Assembly: GCF_000017165.1 (NCBI RefSeq)
Contig: NC_009634.1
Coordinates: 1,178,001 to 1,242,000, forward strand
Direction of reading: 5' to 3'
Length of the DNA stretch: 64,000 nucleotides
Source of the DNA: Methanococcus vannielii SB
Lineage (GTDB): Archaea; AGJL01; Methanococci; Methanococcales; Methanococcaceae
Part shown: positions 49,554-59,174 of the stretch, piece by piece
How the letters are laid out: each line of letters opens with the position of its first letter
Numbering within the stretch: the first letter of the stretch is position 1
The notes under the pieces: model-generated
The model's input: only the letters and a program-made list of their open reading frames with translations
The model's database searches: none
What the model was told of the DNA's origin: nothing
Translations under genes and position numbers: made by a program

Positions 49554-50618
49554 ATGGATTCAGTAGCCACTTTAGAAAATTCAATAAAAGCATTTAAGTT
49601 AACAGAAAAATACCATGGAGATGCCGTTAGTTTAGAACGTGCTCTTTTTTTAGGATGGTATTGCAGTTTAAACGACCCTTGTAAGTTCTGTTTTATGTCG
49701 ACACAAAAACAAAAGATAAAAGAACCATTAAGGGCAAGAAGGCGAATTGAAAGCATTTTGGCAGAAAGCATAATTATGAAAAGAATCGGATGGAAATTAG
49801 AGTTTATTTCTGGAGGATACGGATATACTACGGAAGAATTAAATGATACAATAGAAATGGTTTCTTATGTTCAAGGGTCAAAACAATACTTAAACGTTGG
49901 AATAATTGATTTTGAAAACATAAACTTGGAAAATATTGAAGGAGTAGTTGGGGCTGTTGAAACAGTAAATGAAAAACTACATAAAGAGATATGCCCTGGA
50001 AAACCAATTGATAAAACAAAGGAAATGCTTATCCATGCAAAAGATAATGGGTTAAAAACCGGAATTACCATAATATTGGGATTAGGTGAGTCTGAAAAAG
50101 ATATTGAAACCCTTTTAAACATGATTGAGGAACTTGAACTTGATAGAATTACATTTTATTCATTAAATCCCCAAAAAGAAACTATTTTTGAAGGTAGTGC
50201 TTCAATAACAACTCTTGAATACATGAACTGGATTTCATCAGTACGGCTGAATTTCCCAAAAGTGAAAATTGCAACTGGTACATGGGTTGATAAACTAACA
50301 AACATCGGGCCTCTTATAATGGCAGGTTCAAACGTAATTACGAAGTTTCCATTATTTTCACTTTATGGTAAAAAGGAAGGTAAAACAGTTGAAAACGAAA
50401 TTTATTCAACAGGCAGAAACTTATATGGGAGTTTTTCAGATATTGACGCACTAAAAGGCCTAAAACTTGCAAAAAACACGAAATATGTGGATGAAAAAAT
50501 AAGTATTTCTAGCAAAAATTTAGATGCCGTTGAACGGATGAAAAAAGATGTTGACAAAAAAATTGAAGGATATATTAAAAAGGCTTTAAAAACTCCTTTT
50601 TCAGATTTTGGTGAATAA
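49554..50618 (+). CDS. hmdB: radical SAM protein HmdB
   Basis: A 354-residue radical SAM enzyme with the unusual C-x5-C-x2-C cluster motif (CSLNDPCKFC) that distinguishes HmdB from the normal CxxxCxxC. ISGGYGYTTEEL and ITIILGLGESEKD are further radical SAM motifs. HmdB takes part in making the guanylylpyridinol cofactor of [Fe]-hydrogenase (Hmd). hmd, hmdA and hmdC are not in the window, so a paralogue role is possible. Divergent from a LysR-like gene. Confidence 0.78.
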   Translation: MDSVATLENSIKAFKLTEKYHGDAVSLERALFLGWYCSLNDPCKFCFMSTQKQKIKEPLRARRRIESILAESIIMKRIGWKLEFISGGYGYTTEELNDTIEMVSYVQGSKQYLNVGIIDFENINLENIEGVVGAVETVNEKLHKEICPGKPIDKTKEMLIHAKDNGLKTGITIILGLGESEKDIETLLNMIEELELDRITFYSLNPQKETIFEGSASITTLEYMNWISSVRLNFPKVKIATGTWVDKLTNIGPLIMAGSNVITKFPLFSLYGKKEGKTVENEIYSTGRNLYGSFSDIDALKGLKLAKNTKYVDEKISISSKNLDAVERMKKDVDKKIEGYIKKALKTPFSDFGE

Positions 50619-50694
50619 TATTTTATTTATTGAACGCAAAATACACATTCTATTTTATATACAAACATGAAATATAAAATAGATAATTAAATTC

Positions 50695-50735
50695 TTAACT
50701 TTACATGTTAAACTTTACATGTTAAACTTTACATC
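50695..50735 (+). repeat. three tandem copies of a 14-bp unit
   Basis: TTAACTTTACATG, TTAAACTTTACATG and TTAAACTTTACATC follow each other directly, then degenerate into ATTTTAAAT repeats up to 50787. The block lies between hmdB and the Nip7-like gene, 60-100 bp before its start. Confidence 0.6.
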
Positions 50736-50797
50736 TTTAAATTTTAAATATTAACTTTTAAACTTTAAATTTTAAATTTTAAATATTATGGGATACT

Positions 50798-51289
50798 ATG
50801 AAACACAGAAAGCTTGAAGAAAACGAAAAATTGGCAGTAAGAAACGCCATTTCAAGATACATTGGAAAAAAAGTTGAAGAACTTGAATACAGTAATTTTT
50901 TAATCCTAAAAGGAAAGGCAAAAAATGTAATCTATGTAAGTACTGAAGTTTTAAAAGAACTCGATAAATTTGACGATATTTATAGTGCCGGAATAAATAT
51001 CGGTGAATTGGAAGAAATTTCGGGCAAAGAAAAGTTTTTACCATCATTAGAAGGAGTTACATTAGTTTCAAGAGATATAGTTAAAAATTACGCAGTCATT
51101 AACCAAAAAGGCGAAAGTTTATTCTTGTATAATAGGGATGTATTTGACACGTCAATAATTGAAATTGTTGGTGACGGAAAAGTTGTAATTTTTAACGAAA
51201 ATCGAGAACTACTTGGAATTGGAAAATATGATGGGAAAATTATAAAAAATACTATGGATCGTGGCTGGTACCTAAGACACGGCGGATAA
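50798..51289 (+). CDS. Nip7-like PUA domain protein
   Basis: A 163-residue protein with an N-terminal pre-PUA domain (MKHRKLEENEKLAVRNAISRYIG) and C-terminal PUA domain (VVIFNENRELLGIGKYDGKII). This is the architecture of archaeal Nip7/UPF0113 proteins, RNA-binding factors for ribosome biogenesis. It heads a run with an unknown gene (gap 13 bp) and truD (gap 8 bp), all RNA-linked or cotranscribed. RBS is weak (GGGATACT). Confidence 0.75.
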   Translation: MKHRKLEENEKLAVRNAISRYIGKKVEELEYSNFLILKGKAKNVIYVSTEVLKELDKFDDIYSAGINIGELEEISGKEKFLPSLEGVTLVSRDIVKNYAVINQKGESLFLYNRDVFDTSIIEIVGDGKVVIFNENRELLGIGKYDGKIIKNTMDRGWYLRHGG

Positions 51290-51302
51290 TACGGTGACTA
51301 TA

Positions 51303-52103
51303 ATGAATTCTAAGAAATTATTAAGGCAAATTTTAGTGGATATTTATAAAAATCTTGATGAATATTCAAAAGATCTCATAATGGCCGAAAATTTAGAAGT
51401 TGAATTTAAAGGGCTTAACATACAATCTTTAGATGGTAAAAGGCATTTTATAAAAAACCTCCACGATTCTGAAGAACTCTCTTCTTTTGAATCGGTAGTT
51501 CGCAAATACCATTTAAGAAAAGTTAACTTAAAAAATTCAGATGACGGACTTATTATTATTCATTTAACCTCAAGAAAGGCAAACACATACTCGTTTGAAT
51601 TAGACAATGCATTTGAAGTTGTTAAAAAAACGTATGCAAATGTTTCATTTGAGCATAGGGATAGAATTATACAATGGAACGAACTTGAGGATGAACAATT
51701 AGATAAGGAACTTTCAAGATTTGATGTTAATTCTGAAAAAATTGTAAACGAGGTAATTGAAAATACTAAAATAAATGAAGTTTTAGTATACATTGATGTT
51801 TTCATGGACTTGGAAAAAATAGAAAATTTTATTGAACGAGAAGATGGTAAAATAATATTATGGATTCATCCAACTTTTTTATTCTCAAAAGAACCTGTTT
51901 TAATTGGACTTATAGCTTACGAACTTTCAAGATATGATTACGTGCTATTGGAACGAAATTATCAGAATATACTCGAATACTGTAAGGAATATCGGGAATT
52001 ATGTAATAAAAACCTGAAAATAATTGAAAAAATTAGGGAAATAGCAGTTAAAAGAAATGATTCAGATGTTATAAAAGAAATTGACCGGCTAACTATGATT
52101 TAA
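51303..52103 (+). CDS. conserved hypothetical protein between PUA protein and truD
   Basis: A 266-residue soluble, charged protein that I do not recognise. It has helical ends and a mixed middle with KIILWIHPTFLFSKEPVLIGLIAYELSRYDYVLLER, which recalls metalloprotease-like or scaffold helices but has no HExxH. ATG at 51303 is selected since GGTGA lies 5 bases upstream; GTG at 51294 is inside that site. Sandwiched within a probable operon of RNA-related genes, so an RNA role is a guess from context. Confidence 0.6.
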   Translation: MNSKKLLRQILVDIYKNLDEYSKDLIMAENLEVEFKGLNIQSLDGKRHFIKNLHDSEELSSFESVVRKYHLRKVNLKNSDDGLIIIHLTSRKANTYSFELDNAFEVVKKTYANVSFEHRDRIIQWNELEDEQLDKELSRFDVNSEKIVNEVIENTKINEVLVYIDVFMDLEKIENFIEREDGKIILWIHPTFLFSKEPVLIGLIAYELSRYDYVLLERNYQNILEYCKEYRELCNKNLKIIEKIREIAVKRNDSDVIKEIDRLTMI

Positions 52104-52111
52104 GTGACAGC

Positions 52112-53281
52112 ATGAAACTAAGACAAAAACCCGAAGACTTTATCGTAAATGAGATTTTAGAATATAAACTTGTAGATTATGGAAATTACTCCCTTTATAG
52201 GCTTAAAAAATTAGGGATAGAAAATTTAGCTGCAATTTCATATATTTCAAAGAATTTTAAGATTCCGTTAAATGATATTGGTTACTGTGGTTTAAAAGAT
52301 AGACACGCAATCACAACCCAATATATAACTATTCCAAATGAATACGGCAGGATATCATTAGATGAAGAGAATTTAACTTTAGAATATGTAGGAACTATTG
52401 AAAAACCATTAAAAATAGGGGAACTTTTTGGAAATTCGTTTGAAATTGTTGCAAGGAATATCGATAAAAATGATTTTTTAAAATTTGCTGAAAATATCGA
52501 CACTTTAAAGGACGGAATTCCAAATTATTTTGATGAACAGCGTTTTGGAAGTGTTTTTAATGGTAAATTTATAATAAAAGAAATTATCAATGAAAATTAT
52601 GAAAGTGCAGTTAAAATACTACTTACCAATTATACAAAAAGTGAAAAAAAGTCATTAAAAGATTTAAAACGGTTCATAGCTAAAAATTGGGGGAATTGGG
52701 ATGCATGCATAAAATACATTGAAAAAAAACAGATAACAAGCAAAATGTTTAAAAATATGATAAAGTCCCTTAAATATGAAAATGACTTTAAAAAATCATT
52801 TTATTACGTGGATAATCGATTAAAAGAACTTTTTATTTCCGCTTACCAGAGTTATATCTGGAATGAATGTTTAAAGGAAATTTTAAAAGAAAAACTCCAA
52901 AAAGATGACAGAAAATACATTGATTACTCTTGTGGAACATTTTTATTTTACAAAAATTTGGAAAAAGATGTTTTTGAAGATATTGCTAAAATCGAGTTTC
53001 CAACAATTGCAATTGATAAAGAATACGAGGAATTTGAAAATAGGATAATAAATTCAGTCTTAAAAAAAGAACGGATTAAAATTGCTGATTTTAAGAAGAT
53101 AACCTTTGGAAAATTGAAATATTCAAAAAGGCCAATTATTTCAATCCCTAAAAATGTAGAAATAGGTAATTTTAAGTCTGACGAGCTAAATATAAAAAAA
53201 TATAAACTTAATTTAAAATTTACACTTAATAAAGGAAGTTATGCAACAATGGTCGTCAAAAAAATATTTGAAACGTTTTAA
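52112..53281 (+). CDS. truD: tRNA pseudouridine synthase D
   Basis: A 389-residue TruD. The catalytic Asp lies in GYCGLKDRHAITTQYITI, the N-terminal KLRQKPEDFIVNEI is typical, and NYFDEQRFGSV and the SAYQSYIWNECL motif identify the family. It isomerises uridine 13 in tRNA. It follows the unknown gene by 8 bp and ends 33 bp from the convergent argH. Confidence 0.93.
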   Translation: MKLRQKPEDFIVNEILEYKLVDYGNYSLYRLKKLGIENLAAISYISKNFKIPLNDIGYCGLKDRHAITTQYITIPNEYGRISLDEENLTLEYVGTIEKPLKIGELFGNSFEIVARNIDKNDFLKFAENIDTLKDGIPNYFDEQRFGSVFNGKFIIKEIINENYESAVKILLTNYTKSEKKSLKDLKRFIAKNWGNWDACIKYIEKKQITSKMFKNMIKSLKYENDFKKSFYYVDNRLKELFISAYQSYIWNECLKEILKEKLQKDDRKYIDYSCGTFLFYKNLEKDVFEDIAKIEFPTIAIDKEYEEFENRIINSVLKKERIKIADFKKITFGKLKYSKRPIISIPKNVEIGNFKSDELNIKKYKLNLKFTLNKGSYATMVVKKIFETF

Positions 53282-53314
53282 TATTAAAAAGTATATTTTA
53301 AAAATAACAGGTAT

Positions 53315-54760
53315 TCAATTTAGCAAATTTTCCTCAACTGCTTCAATTGAACGCATTTTATCGTTTAAATTTTTTGAATGTAACTCCATTTTGTTTTTAA
53401 ATGATAAAACTGCTCTTTCTACTTCTTTTGGAGCTGGACCCCCAATTACATCTCTTAATTTTACGTTTTCATAAGGGTCTAGTGCAGAGTCTATTTTTTC
53501 CTTTGATAAATGAAGCCCATTGGCCTTAAAGACATCTAAAATTATATCTTTAATTTCAACTTTTTCTTCAATCGAAGTCCTTACAAGTTCCCCAACGATC
53601 CCATGAGCCATTCTAAATGCAATATTACATTCCCTTACAAGGGTATCTGCAAGTTCTGTTGCGGTAGCATAATTTTTTTCTGCATTTTCTTTCATTCTTT
53701 CTTTATTTACTTTAATAGTTGAAACCATTCCATCAATCATTTTAATACAGTCTATTATGGTATAGGTGCTTTTCCAAAGATGTGGCGATATTTCTTGCAA
53801 ATCTCGATTATATGTATTTGGAAGGGCTTTCATAATTGTTAAAACAGTTATAAGATTGCCATTTAGTGTTGAGAGCTTTGCACGGGCAATTTCTGCTACA
53901 TCCGGATTTTTCTTTTGGGGCATTATCGAAGACGTGGACGTGTATTCATCTGCAATTTCAACGGTCTTAAATTCTGCAGTAGAGAATAAAATGAGTTCTT
54001 CACAGATTTTTGAGAGGTTTGTTCCAAGCATTGAAATATTTGCCATTGTTTCTACAATAAAGTCTCTTGAAGATACTCCATCCATTGAATTTTCGATTAA
54101 TTCGTAAAATCCTAAAAGTTCCATAGTTCTTTTTCTATCGATATTAAATCCTGTTGTGGCCATTGCACCGCAACCTAACGGGGAGATGTTAATCCTGTTA
54201 TATGCATCAAAAAATCTTGAAATATCTCTTTCAACTGCTGAAACGTGGCTTAAAATTTGATGTCCAAAGGTAACAGGCTGTGCCTGCTGCAAATGGGTAT
54301 ATCCAACAGTTATAGTTTCGCTATGTTCTTTTGCAAGGGAGAGCATATTTTCTTCCATGTCTATTAAGAGTTTTACTATTTCAAGAACTTTTTTTCTTAA
54401 AGAAAGTCTTAAATCTGTTGCAACTTCATCATTTCTACTTCTTCCAGTATGCATTCTTCCAGCAACGTCTTCACCTAATTTTTTTATCAGTTCACTTTCA
54501 ATTACCATATGAATATCGTCAAGAGAAGGGTCTAAATTTAAGCTATCCATTCCTACTTTAGCTATTTTTTTAAGTTCTTCAATTACTTTTTCACCAAACT
54601 CTATGGAAACAATTTTTTGCTCCATAAGCATTGTTGTATGTGCAATATCACATAAAATATCGCTTTGAAAGATTTCTTTATCAAATTCAAGGCTAGTTGT
54701 AAATTTCATCACGTCTTCTTTAACGCTACTTCCAAGTCTTCCACGTCTTAAAATATTCAT
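53315..54760 (-). CDS. argH: argininosuccinate lyase
   Basis: A 481-residue fumarase/aspartase superfamily enzyme that splits argininosuccinate into arginine and fumarate. Motifs: MHTGRSRNDEVATDLRLSLR, GYTHLQQAQPVTFGHQ, and the signature SSIMPQKKNPDVAEIAR with the catalytic serine loop. The start MNILRRGRLGSS is standard. A single gene on the minus strand. Confidence 0.95.
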   Translation of the reverse strand: MNILRRGRLGSSVKEDVMKFTTSLEFDKEIFQSDILCDIAHTTMLMEQKIVSIEFGEKVIEELKKIAKVGMDSLNLDPSLDDIHMVIESELIKKLGEDVAGRMHTGRSRNDEVATDLRLSLRKKVLEIVKLLIDMEENMLSLAKEHSETITVGYTHLQQAQPVTFGHQILSHVSAVERDISRFFDAYNRINISPLGCGAMATTGFNIDRKRTMELLGFYELIENSMDGVSSRDFIVETMANISMLGTNLSKICEELILFSTAEFKTVEIADEYTSTSSIMPQKKNPDVAEIARAKLSTLNGNLITVLTIMKALPNTYNRDLQEISPHLWKSTYTIIDCIKMIDGMVSTIKVNKERMKENAEKNYATATELADTLVRECNIAFRMAHGIVGELVRTSIEEKVEIKDIILDVFKANGLHLSKEKIDSALDPYENVKLRDVIGGPAPKEVERAVLSFKNKMELHSKNLNDKMRSIEAVEENLLN

Positions 54761-54808
54761 GTTTTATTCACCTAAACGGACTTTTTACTTTAAGATTAGA
54801 CATCCAAA

Positions 54809-55246
54809 CTATAAAAATTTTTGATATTCAGACATCATGCACCGTTCAAGCACTACGTTAAAATTATTTTTTAAAAGATAATCTACTGTAGACTCAAACG
54901 AAGTTCCTGGCTGAAACCATATTACGGGCTTTTTATCGCCAATATTTTTTAAAACATCGAAAGTTTTTTCAGGACTTATAAATACTGTAACAATATCAAT
55001 ATTATCGCCTATATCTAATAAATCTTTATAAACTGTCTTTCCAAGTATTTTTTCCCCAAAATATTTGGGATTTATAAGGTATATATTAAATCCCGCATCT
55101 TTTAAATATTTTGAAACGAAATAACTTGGTTTATCCTTATTTTTAGAAATTCCTATGATTGCAACGTTTTTTGAAGTTTTAATGATTTTTTCAATCATTT
55201 TACTATTTAATAACTGACTTTTGGTAGATTTAGCTGTAATCTTCAT
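54809..55246 (-). CDS. CoA-binding domain protein (YccU type)
   Basis: A 145-residue Rossmann-fold CoA-binding domain protein: KNVAIIGISKNKDKPSYFVSKYLKDAGFNIYLINPK, DIVTVFISPE and PVIWFQPGTSFES are the YccU-family motifs, and C in the ERCMMSEY end is typical. Ligand and role are unclear; members bind CoA or nucleotides. RBS AAGGTCAT precedes ATG. About 48 bp downstream of it lies the argH start on the same strand. Confidence 0.82.
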   Translation of the reverse strand: MKITAKSTKSQLLNSKMIEKIIKTSKNVAIIGISKNKDKPSYFVSKYLKDAGFNIYLINPKYFGEKILGKTVYKDLLDIGDNIDIVTVFISPEKTFDVLKNIGDKKPVIWFQPGTSFESTVDYLLKNNFNVVLERCMMSEYQKFL

Positions 55247-55361
55247 TTTATGACCTTAATTCTAATGTTTAAGTCCAATTTACTTATTCAGTGAATTTAA
55301 ATAATATATTACATATACCAAAAGGCGAATAAATATTATTAATAAGTAACAGGTGGGATTA

Positions 55362-56171
55362 ATGAACAATCTAAAAACCATAGATATGCTCGAAAATGAT
55401 TCTATTAAAGTTGAAATTGTAACACATGAGAGTCTTAGCGGTTCAAAAACGGGACGGGGTGCCAAAACAATTTATTATCAGGAAAAAGCAGGAATAAAAT
55501 TAAAAAATGTGAAGATAACTTTAAAAGGTGGTTCAGTAGCAATCGAAGCAGGCGCCCTTTACTTTATGAAAGGAAATATTGAAGTTAAAAGCGCAGTTGG
55601 AAAAGGATTCATGAAAAACCTTGGAACCAGCCTTCTTAGCGGTGAAAAACTCTTTAAACCAGAATATACTGGAACCGGAGAGATATGGCTTGAACCCTCT
55701 TTTGGCCACTATGCAATAGTTGAATTAGAGGATGATGAAATTATAGTTGACAAGGGTTTATTTTATGCATGTCAAAACACCCTTGAAGTTTCGGCAGTAT
55801 CTCAAAAAAACATATCTTCAGCACTTTTTGGTGGTGAAGGGCTTTTCCAAACAAGAATTAAAGGTTCAGGAATAGCTGTTCTTTCAATCCCCGTTCCACA
55901 AAATGAATTGATAATCTATAAGTTGGAGGATGACACTTTAAGTGTAGATGGAAATTTTGCAATACTTAGAAAAGGAAAAATTGATTTTACCGTAAAACCT
56001 ATCTCTAAAGGTTTAGGAACAATGGCTTCAGGTGAGGGACTGGTTCAAACATTTAAGGGAACCGGAGAAGTATGGCTTGCACCAACCCAGATAGTATACG
56101 AATTACTTGATATGGGATACCCTTTAAGTTCAATAAGTGGAGCTGGAAGTTCTAACACGAAAACAAAATAA
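55362..56171 (+). CDS. AIM24 family protein
   Basis: A 269-residue beta-rich protein of the AIM24/TIGR00266 family: GGSVAIEAGALYFMKGNIEVKS, GTGEIWLEPSFGHYAIVEL, FGGEGLFQTRIKGSG and ASGEGLVQTFKGTGEVWLAPT mark three internal beta-prism-like repeats with the GxGxxxL pattern. The function in prokaryotes is unknown. ATG at 55362 with AGGTGG 5 bases upstream is preferred; GTG at 55353 is inside the RBS. Confidence 0.85.
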   Translation: MNNLKTIDMLENDSIKVEIVTHESLSGSKTGRGAKTIYYQEKAGIKLKNVKITLKGGSVAIEAGALYFMKGNIEVKSAVGKGFMKNLGTSLLSGEKLFKPEYTGTGEIWLEPSFGHYAIVELEDDEIIVDKGLFYACQNTLEVSAVSQKNISSALFGGEGLFQTRIKGSGIAVLSIPVPQNELIIYKLEDDTLSVDGNFAILRKGKIDFTVKPISKGLGTMASGEGLVQTFKGTGEVWLAPTQIVYELLDMGYPLSSISGAGSSNTKTK

Positions 56172-56253
56172 TTTAAAAACTTTTTTTATTTTTTAAATAA
56201 CTATTTAATGGATATTTTATATAGTATGATAATTAAATTTTCACGTGTTTTTA

Positions 56254-57363
56254 ATGTTTTTGGATAATTTAGACAGTATTCGGGATTTAGACTTAATTGA
56301 AGAAATTACTGATAGTTCCAACTTTAAACTGGTTAAACATCGGCTAAAATTATTATTTTGGAATAAAAATGAAAATAAAAATTTAGAATTATTAAATGAA
56401 GGATATTCAACGTATTTAAGGGAATATTATAATATTTTACATGTTTATAGCCCCTATAACACGCAAGAATTTGAAGATAAAATTGATTATTTAACACTGA
56501 TTTTTGCATCGAATTCAAAATACCATAGTATATACATTAAAAAACTTGCAGAAGAGTATTCTATAAAAATTCCACTAGAAGAAGGTGAATCAAAGGTAAA
56601 TGTTTGGGATTTTATCGATATTGCAGCAAATTCTAGAAACAATGATTTACACCTTGAAAGGATGATTCTTGAAGGAAATAATGTACTATTAAATGAAAAA
56701 CGTCAAAAAATATTTAATTTTGAGAAAATACGGCTTAAAATTAAAAATTACGTTGAAAAAGTAAGAAACGCAGAAATGCCTAAGGAAATTAAGGAAATGC
56801 TTTTAAAAAAATCTGAAGAAATTTTTTTAGATATAAATGTGGACTTTAATGTAGAAAGCGGAATAAAGCTAAAAACAAAGGAATTTTCTGGAAATATTCC
56901 CGAAAATTGGCATCCTCCATGTATGCAGGAGATTTTAAATGACGTACTTTCAGGCGGTTCTCCTTCTCACTACGCTAGAAGAAGTTTCGTAGTTTATCGG
57001 TTTGTTTCCCAATTTGACCCTAATTTACGACCTATTTTGGATGGGACCCTGGTAAATAAAAATGCACTTGATATAGCGACTGAATCTGAAATTGAAGGGT
57101 TTTTAAATAATATAGTAAATATTTTTAAATCAATTGGGGATTTTGACGTTGAAAAAACTAAATACTATATAAGCCATAATATTGGGTATCGAGTTACAAA
57201 CCACATAACTCACTCTGAATACTGTAAAAACTGGCGTGACGACGGCGGAAAAGGTCTTGGATACTACTGTAGGCCTGATTCAATATGTATGAGAAAAGAT
57301 GTAATTCACCCACTTGATTATCTTTGCCATAATATCAATAAAAATTTAAAAAAAACAGACTAA
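56254..57363 (+). CDS. priL: DNA primase large subunit
   Basis: A 369-residue PriL, which with PriS makes RNA/DNA primers. The C-terminal Fe-S domain has PPCMQEILNDVLSGGSPSHYARRSFVVYRFV, then HSEYCKNWRDDGGKGLGYYCRPDSIC, giving the conserved cysteines for a [4Fe-4S] cluster. The N-terminal half is helical. Start is uncertain: GTG 56245, ATG 56254 or TTG 56260; ATG is used. DP1 follows after 10 bp, forming a replication operon. Confidence 0.92.
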   Translation: MFLDNLDSIRDLDLIEEITDSSNFKLVKHRLKLLFWNKNENKNLELLNEGYSTYLREYYNILHVYSPYNTQEFEDKIDYLTLIFASNSKYHSIYIKKLAEEYSIKIPLEEGESKVNVWDFIDIAANSRNNDLHLERMILEGNNVLLNEKRQKIFNFEKIRLKIKNYVEKVRNAEMPKEIKEMLLKKSEEIFLDINVDFNVESGIKLKTKEFSGNIPENWHPPCMQEILNDVLSGGSPSHYARRSFVVYRFVSQFDPNLRPILDGTLVNKNALDIATESEIEGFLNNIVNIFKSIGDFDVEKTKYYISHNIGYRVTNHITHSEYCKNWRDDGGKGLGYYCRPDSICMRKDVIHPLDYLCHNINKNLKKTD

Positions 57364-57373
57364 CAGTGAAATT

Positions 57374-59158
57374 ATGATAACTAAATTTCTAGATATTGAG
57401 ATTATATTATCCCCTGAATCGTATGAACGGATGAATGAACTTGATAAAAACGATTTTTCAGAATTATTTAATAAAGTAGTAGAATTTAAGAAGAAAAAAG
57501 ATGAATTTTTACTTTTAGACTCTCATTTTTTAGATATTTTTTTAGGGAATAATCTAAAGTATATTTTAGAAACTTATGGAAACTTTGATTTTTTAGCTTA
57601 CTATACATCAGGCGATTTTTTAAAATTGGAGAATAATACTAAGTTTGACACTAACGATTATGAAGTAAATAATATTGAAAACAACAACTTAGGGGCATCT
57701 AAAAAAGAAAACGTTAAAACTGAAATGGTTATTTACGACAGGGATTTTGATAGTGAACTAGAAGTTTTAACTGTTCCAATTAATGAAAATTTGCTAAAAC
57801 TACAAGAAGAGCGTAAAAAAAGGATTTTTGAAATTAAAAGACTGAAAGAAGGCATAAATACTCGAATAAAGTATATTGCAAAGGATATTGAACCCCAAAT
57901 TCATATTTACGATGAATATGATGTTACCGGAAAATCCACGTGTGAAGGGTCGCTTGATGATTTTGTAAAATATTTTAAAGACCGGTTTAATACTATAAAA
58001 AAAATAATAGAGTCAAAATTACAAAAAAAAGCATACCCTTTAAATCAACTTTCAAGGCGTAAAAAAGAAACAGGGGTATTTATTGCAGGAATAGTTTCAG
58101 ATATAAATTCTACGAAAAATGGCCACAAGATTGTCGAGATAGAAGATGAAAACACGACTTTTAGGGTACTTTTAATGAAGGATAAAATTGATAAAGGCGA
58201 TGTTCCAAACGATATTCTTTTAGATGAGGTAATCGCATTTGAAGGAACCCTAAACGATAAAGGCGATGTAATGTTTGTCGATAAAGCATTTAGGCCCGAT
58301 ATTACTCCAAAAAATCCTCCCAAATCTTCTGAAGAAAAGTTATTTACTGCATTTTTATCCGATGTTCACATTGGAAGCCATGAATTTATGGCTAAAACAT
58401 TTGGAAAGTTTATAAAATTTTTAAATGGCGATGTTTCTTCAGGTCTTGAAGAAAAAATAGTCAGCAGATTAAAATATATTTCAATTGCAGGGGATCTTGT
58501 AGATGGCGTTGGAATTTACCCTGGCCAAGAATACGATCTTTACGACGTTGATATTATTTCACAATATAAAGAATTTGCAGCTTATTTAGAACAGATTCCA
58601 GAACATATAAAAATAATAGTATCTCCTGGAAATCACGATGCTTTAAGGCCTGCAGAGCCTCAACCGGCATTTGATGAGTCAATAACTGACCTTTTTCCAA
58701 AAGAAAATATTAATTTTATTGGAAACCCAGGATTAGTAAATATTCACGGGCTTGATTTATTACTGTACCACGGTAGAAGTTTTGATGATGTAATTGGCCA
58801 GATTTCATCGGCCCAATATACTGACCCACCGTCAATAATGCGAGAACTTTTGAAACGAAGGCATTTATGCCCAACATATGGTGGAAGATGTCCGATAGCT
58901 CCGGAACATATTGATTACCTTGCAATACATAAAGAACCAGATATATTCCATACTGGCCACATTCATATAAATGGATATGGGAATTATCGAGGGGTTACAA
59001 TGGTAAATAGCGGTACGTTTCAAGAACAAACTGATTTTCAGAAAAAAATGGGAATCCGGCCGACTCCCGGAATTGTGCCAATATTGGACCTTTCAAAAAC
59101 AAAAGATCATGTCATAGAATGGAATAATGGAAAAATCGTAGTGGTAAACCAATATTAA
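57374..59158 (+). CDS. polB: DNA polymerase D small subunit (DP1)
   Basis: A 594-residue DP1, the 3'-5' exonuclease subunit of PolD. An N-terminal variable region and OB fold (GVFIAGIVSDINSTKNGHKIVEIED) precede the calcineurin-like phosphoesterase domain: SDVHIGSHEF, SIAGDLVDGVG, VSPGNHDALRPAEP, LLYHGRSFDDVI and IFHTGHIHING supply the metal ligands. It pairs with DP2 (40888). It lies 10 bp after priL. Confidence 0.96.
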   Translation: MITKFLDIEIILSPESYERMNELDKNDFSELFNKVVEFKKKKDEFLLLDSHFLDIFLGNNLKYILETYGNFDFLAYYTSGDFLKLENNTKFDTNDYEVNNIENNNLGASKKENVKTEMVIYDRDFDSELEVLTVPINENLLKLQEERKKRIFEIKRLKEGINTRIKYIAKDIEPQIHIYDEYDVTGKSTCEGSLDDFVKYFKDRFNTIKKIIESKLQKKAYPLNQLSRRKKETGVFIAGIVSDINSTKNGHKIVEIEDENTTFRVLLMKDKIDKGDVPNDILLDEVIAFEGTLNDKGDVMFVDKAFRPDITPKNPPKSSEEKLFTAFLSDVHIGSHEFMAKTFGKFIKFLNGDVSSGLEEKIVSRLKYISIAGDLVDGVGIYPGQEYDLYDVDIISQYKEFAAYLEQIPEHIKIIVSPGNHDALRPAEPQPAFDESITDLFPKENINFIGNPGLVNIHGLDLLLYHGRSFDDVIGQISSAQYTDPPSIMRELLKRRHLCPTYGGRCPIAPEHIDYLAIHKEPDIFHTGHIHINGYGNYRGVTMVNSGTFQEQTDFQKKMGIRPTPGIVPILDLSKTKDHVIEWNNGKIVVVNQY

Positions 59159-59174
59159 ATTAAAATAGATTATT

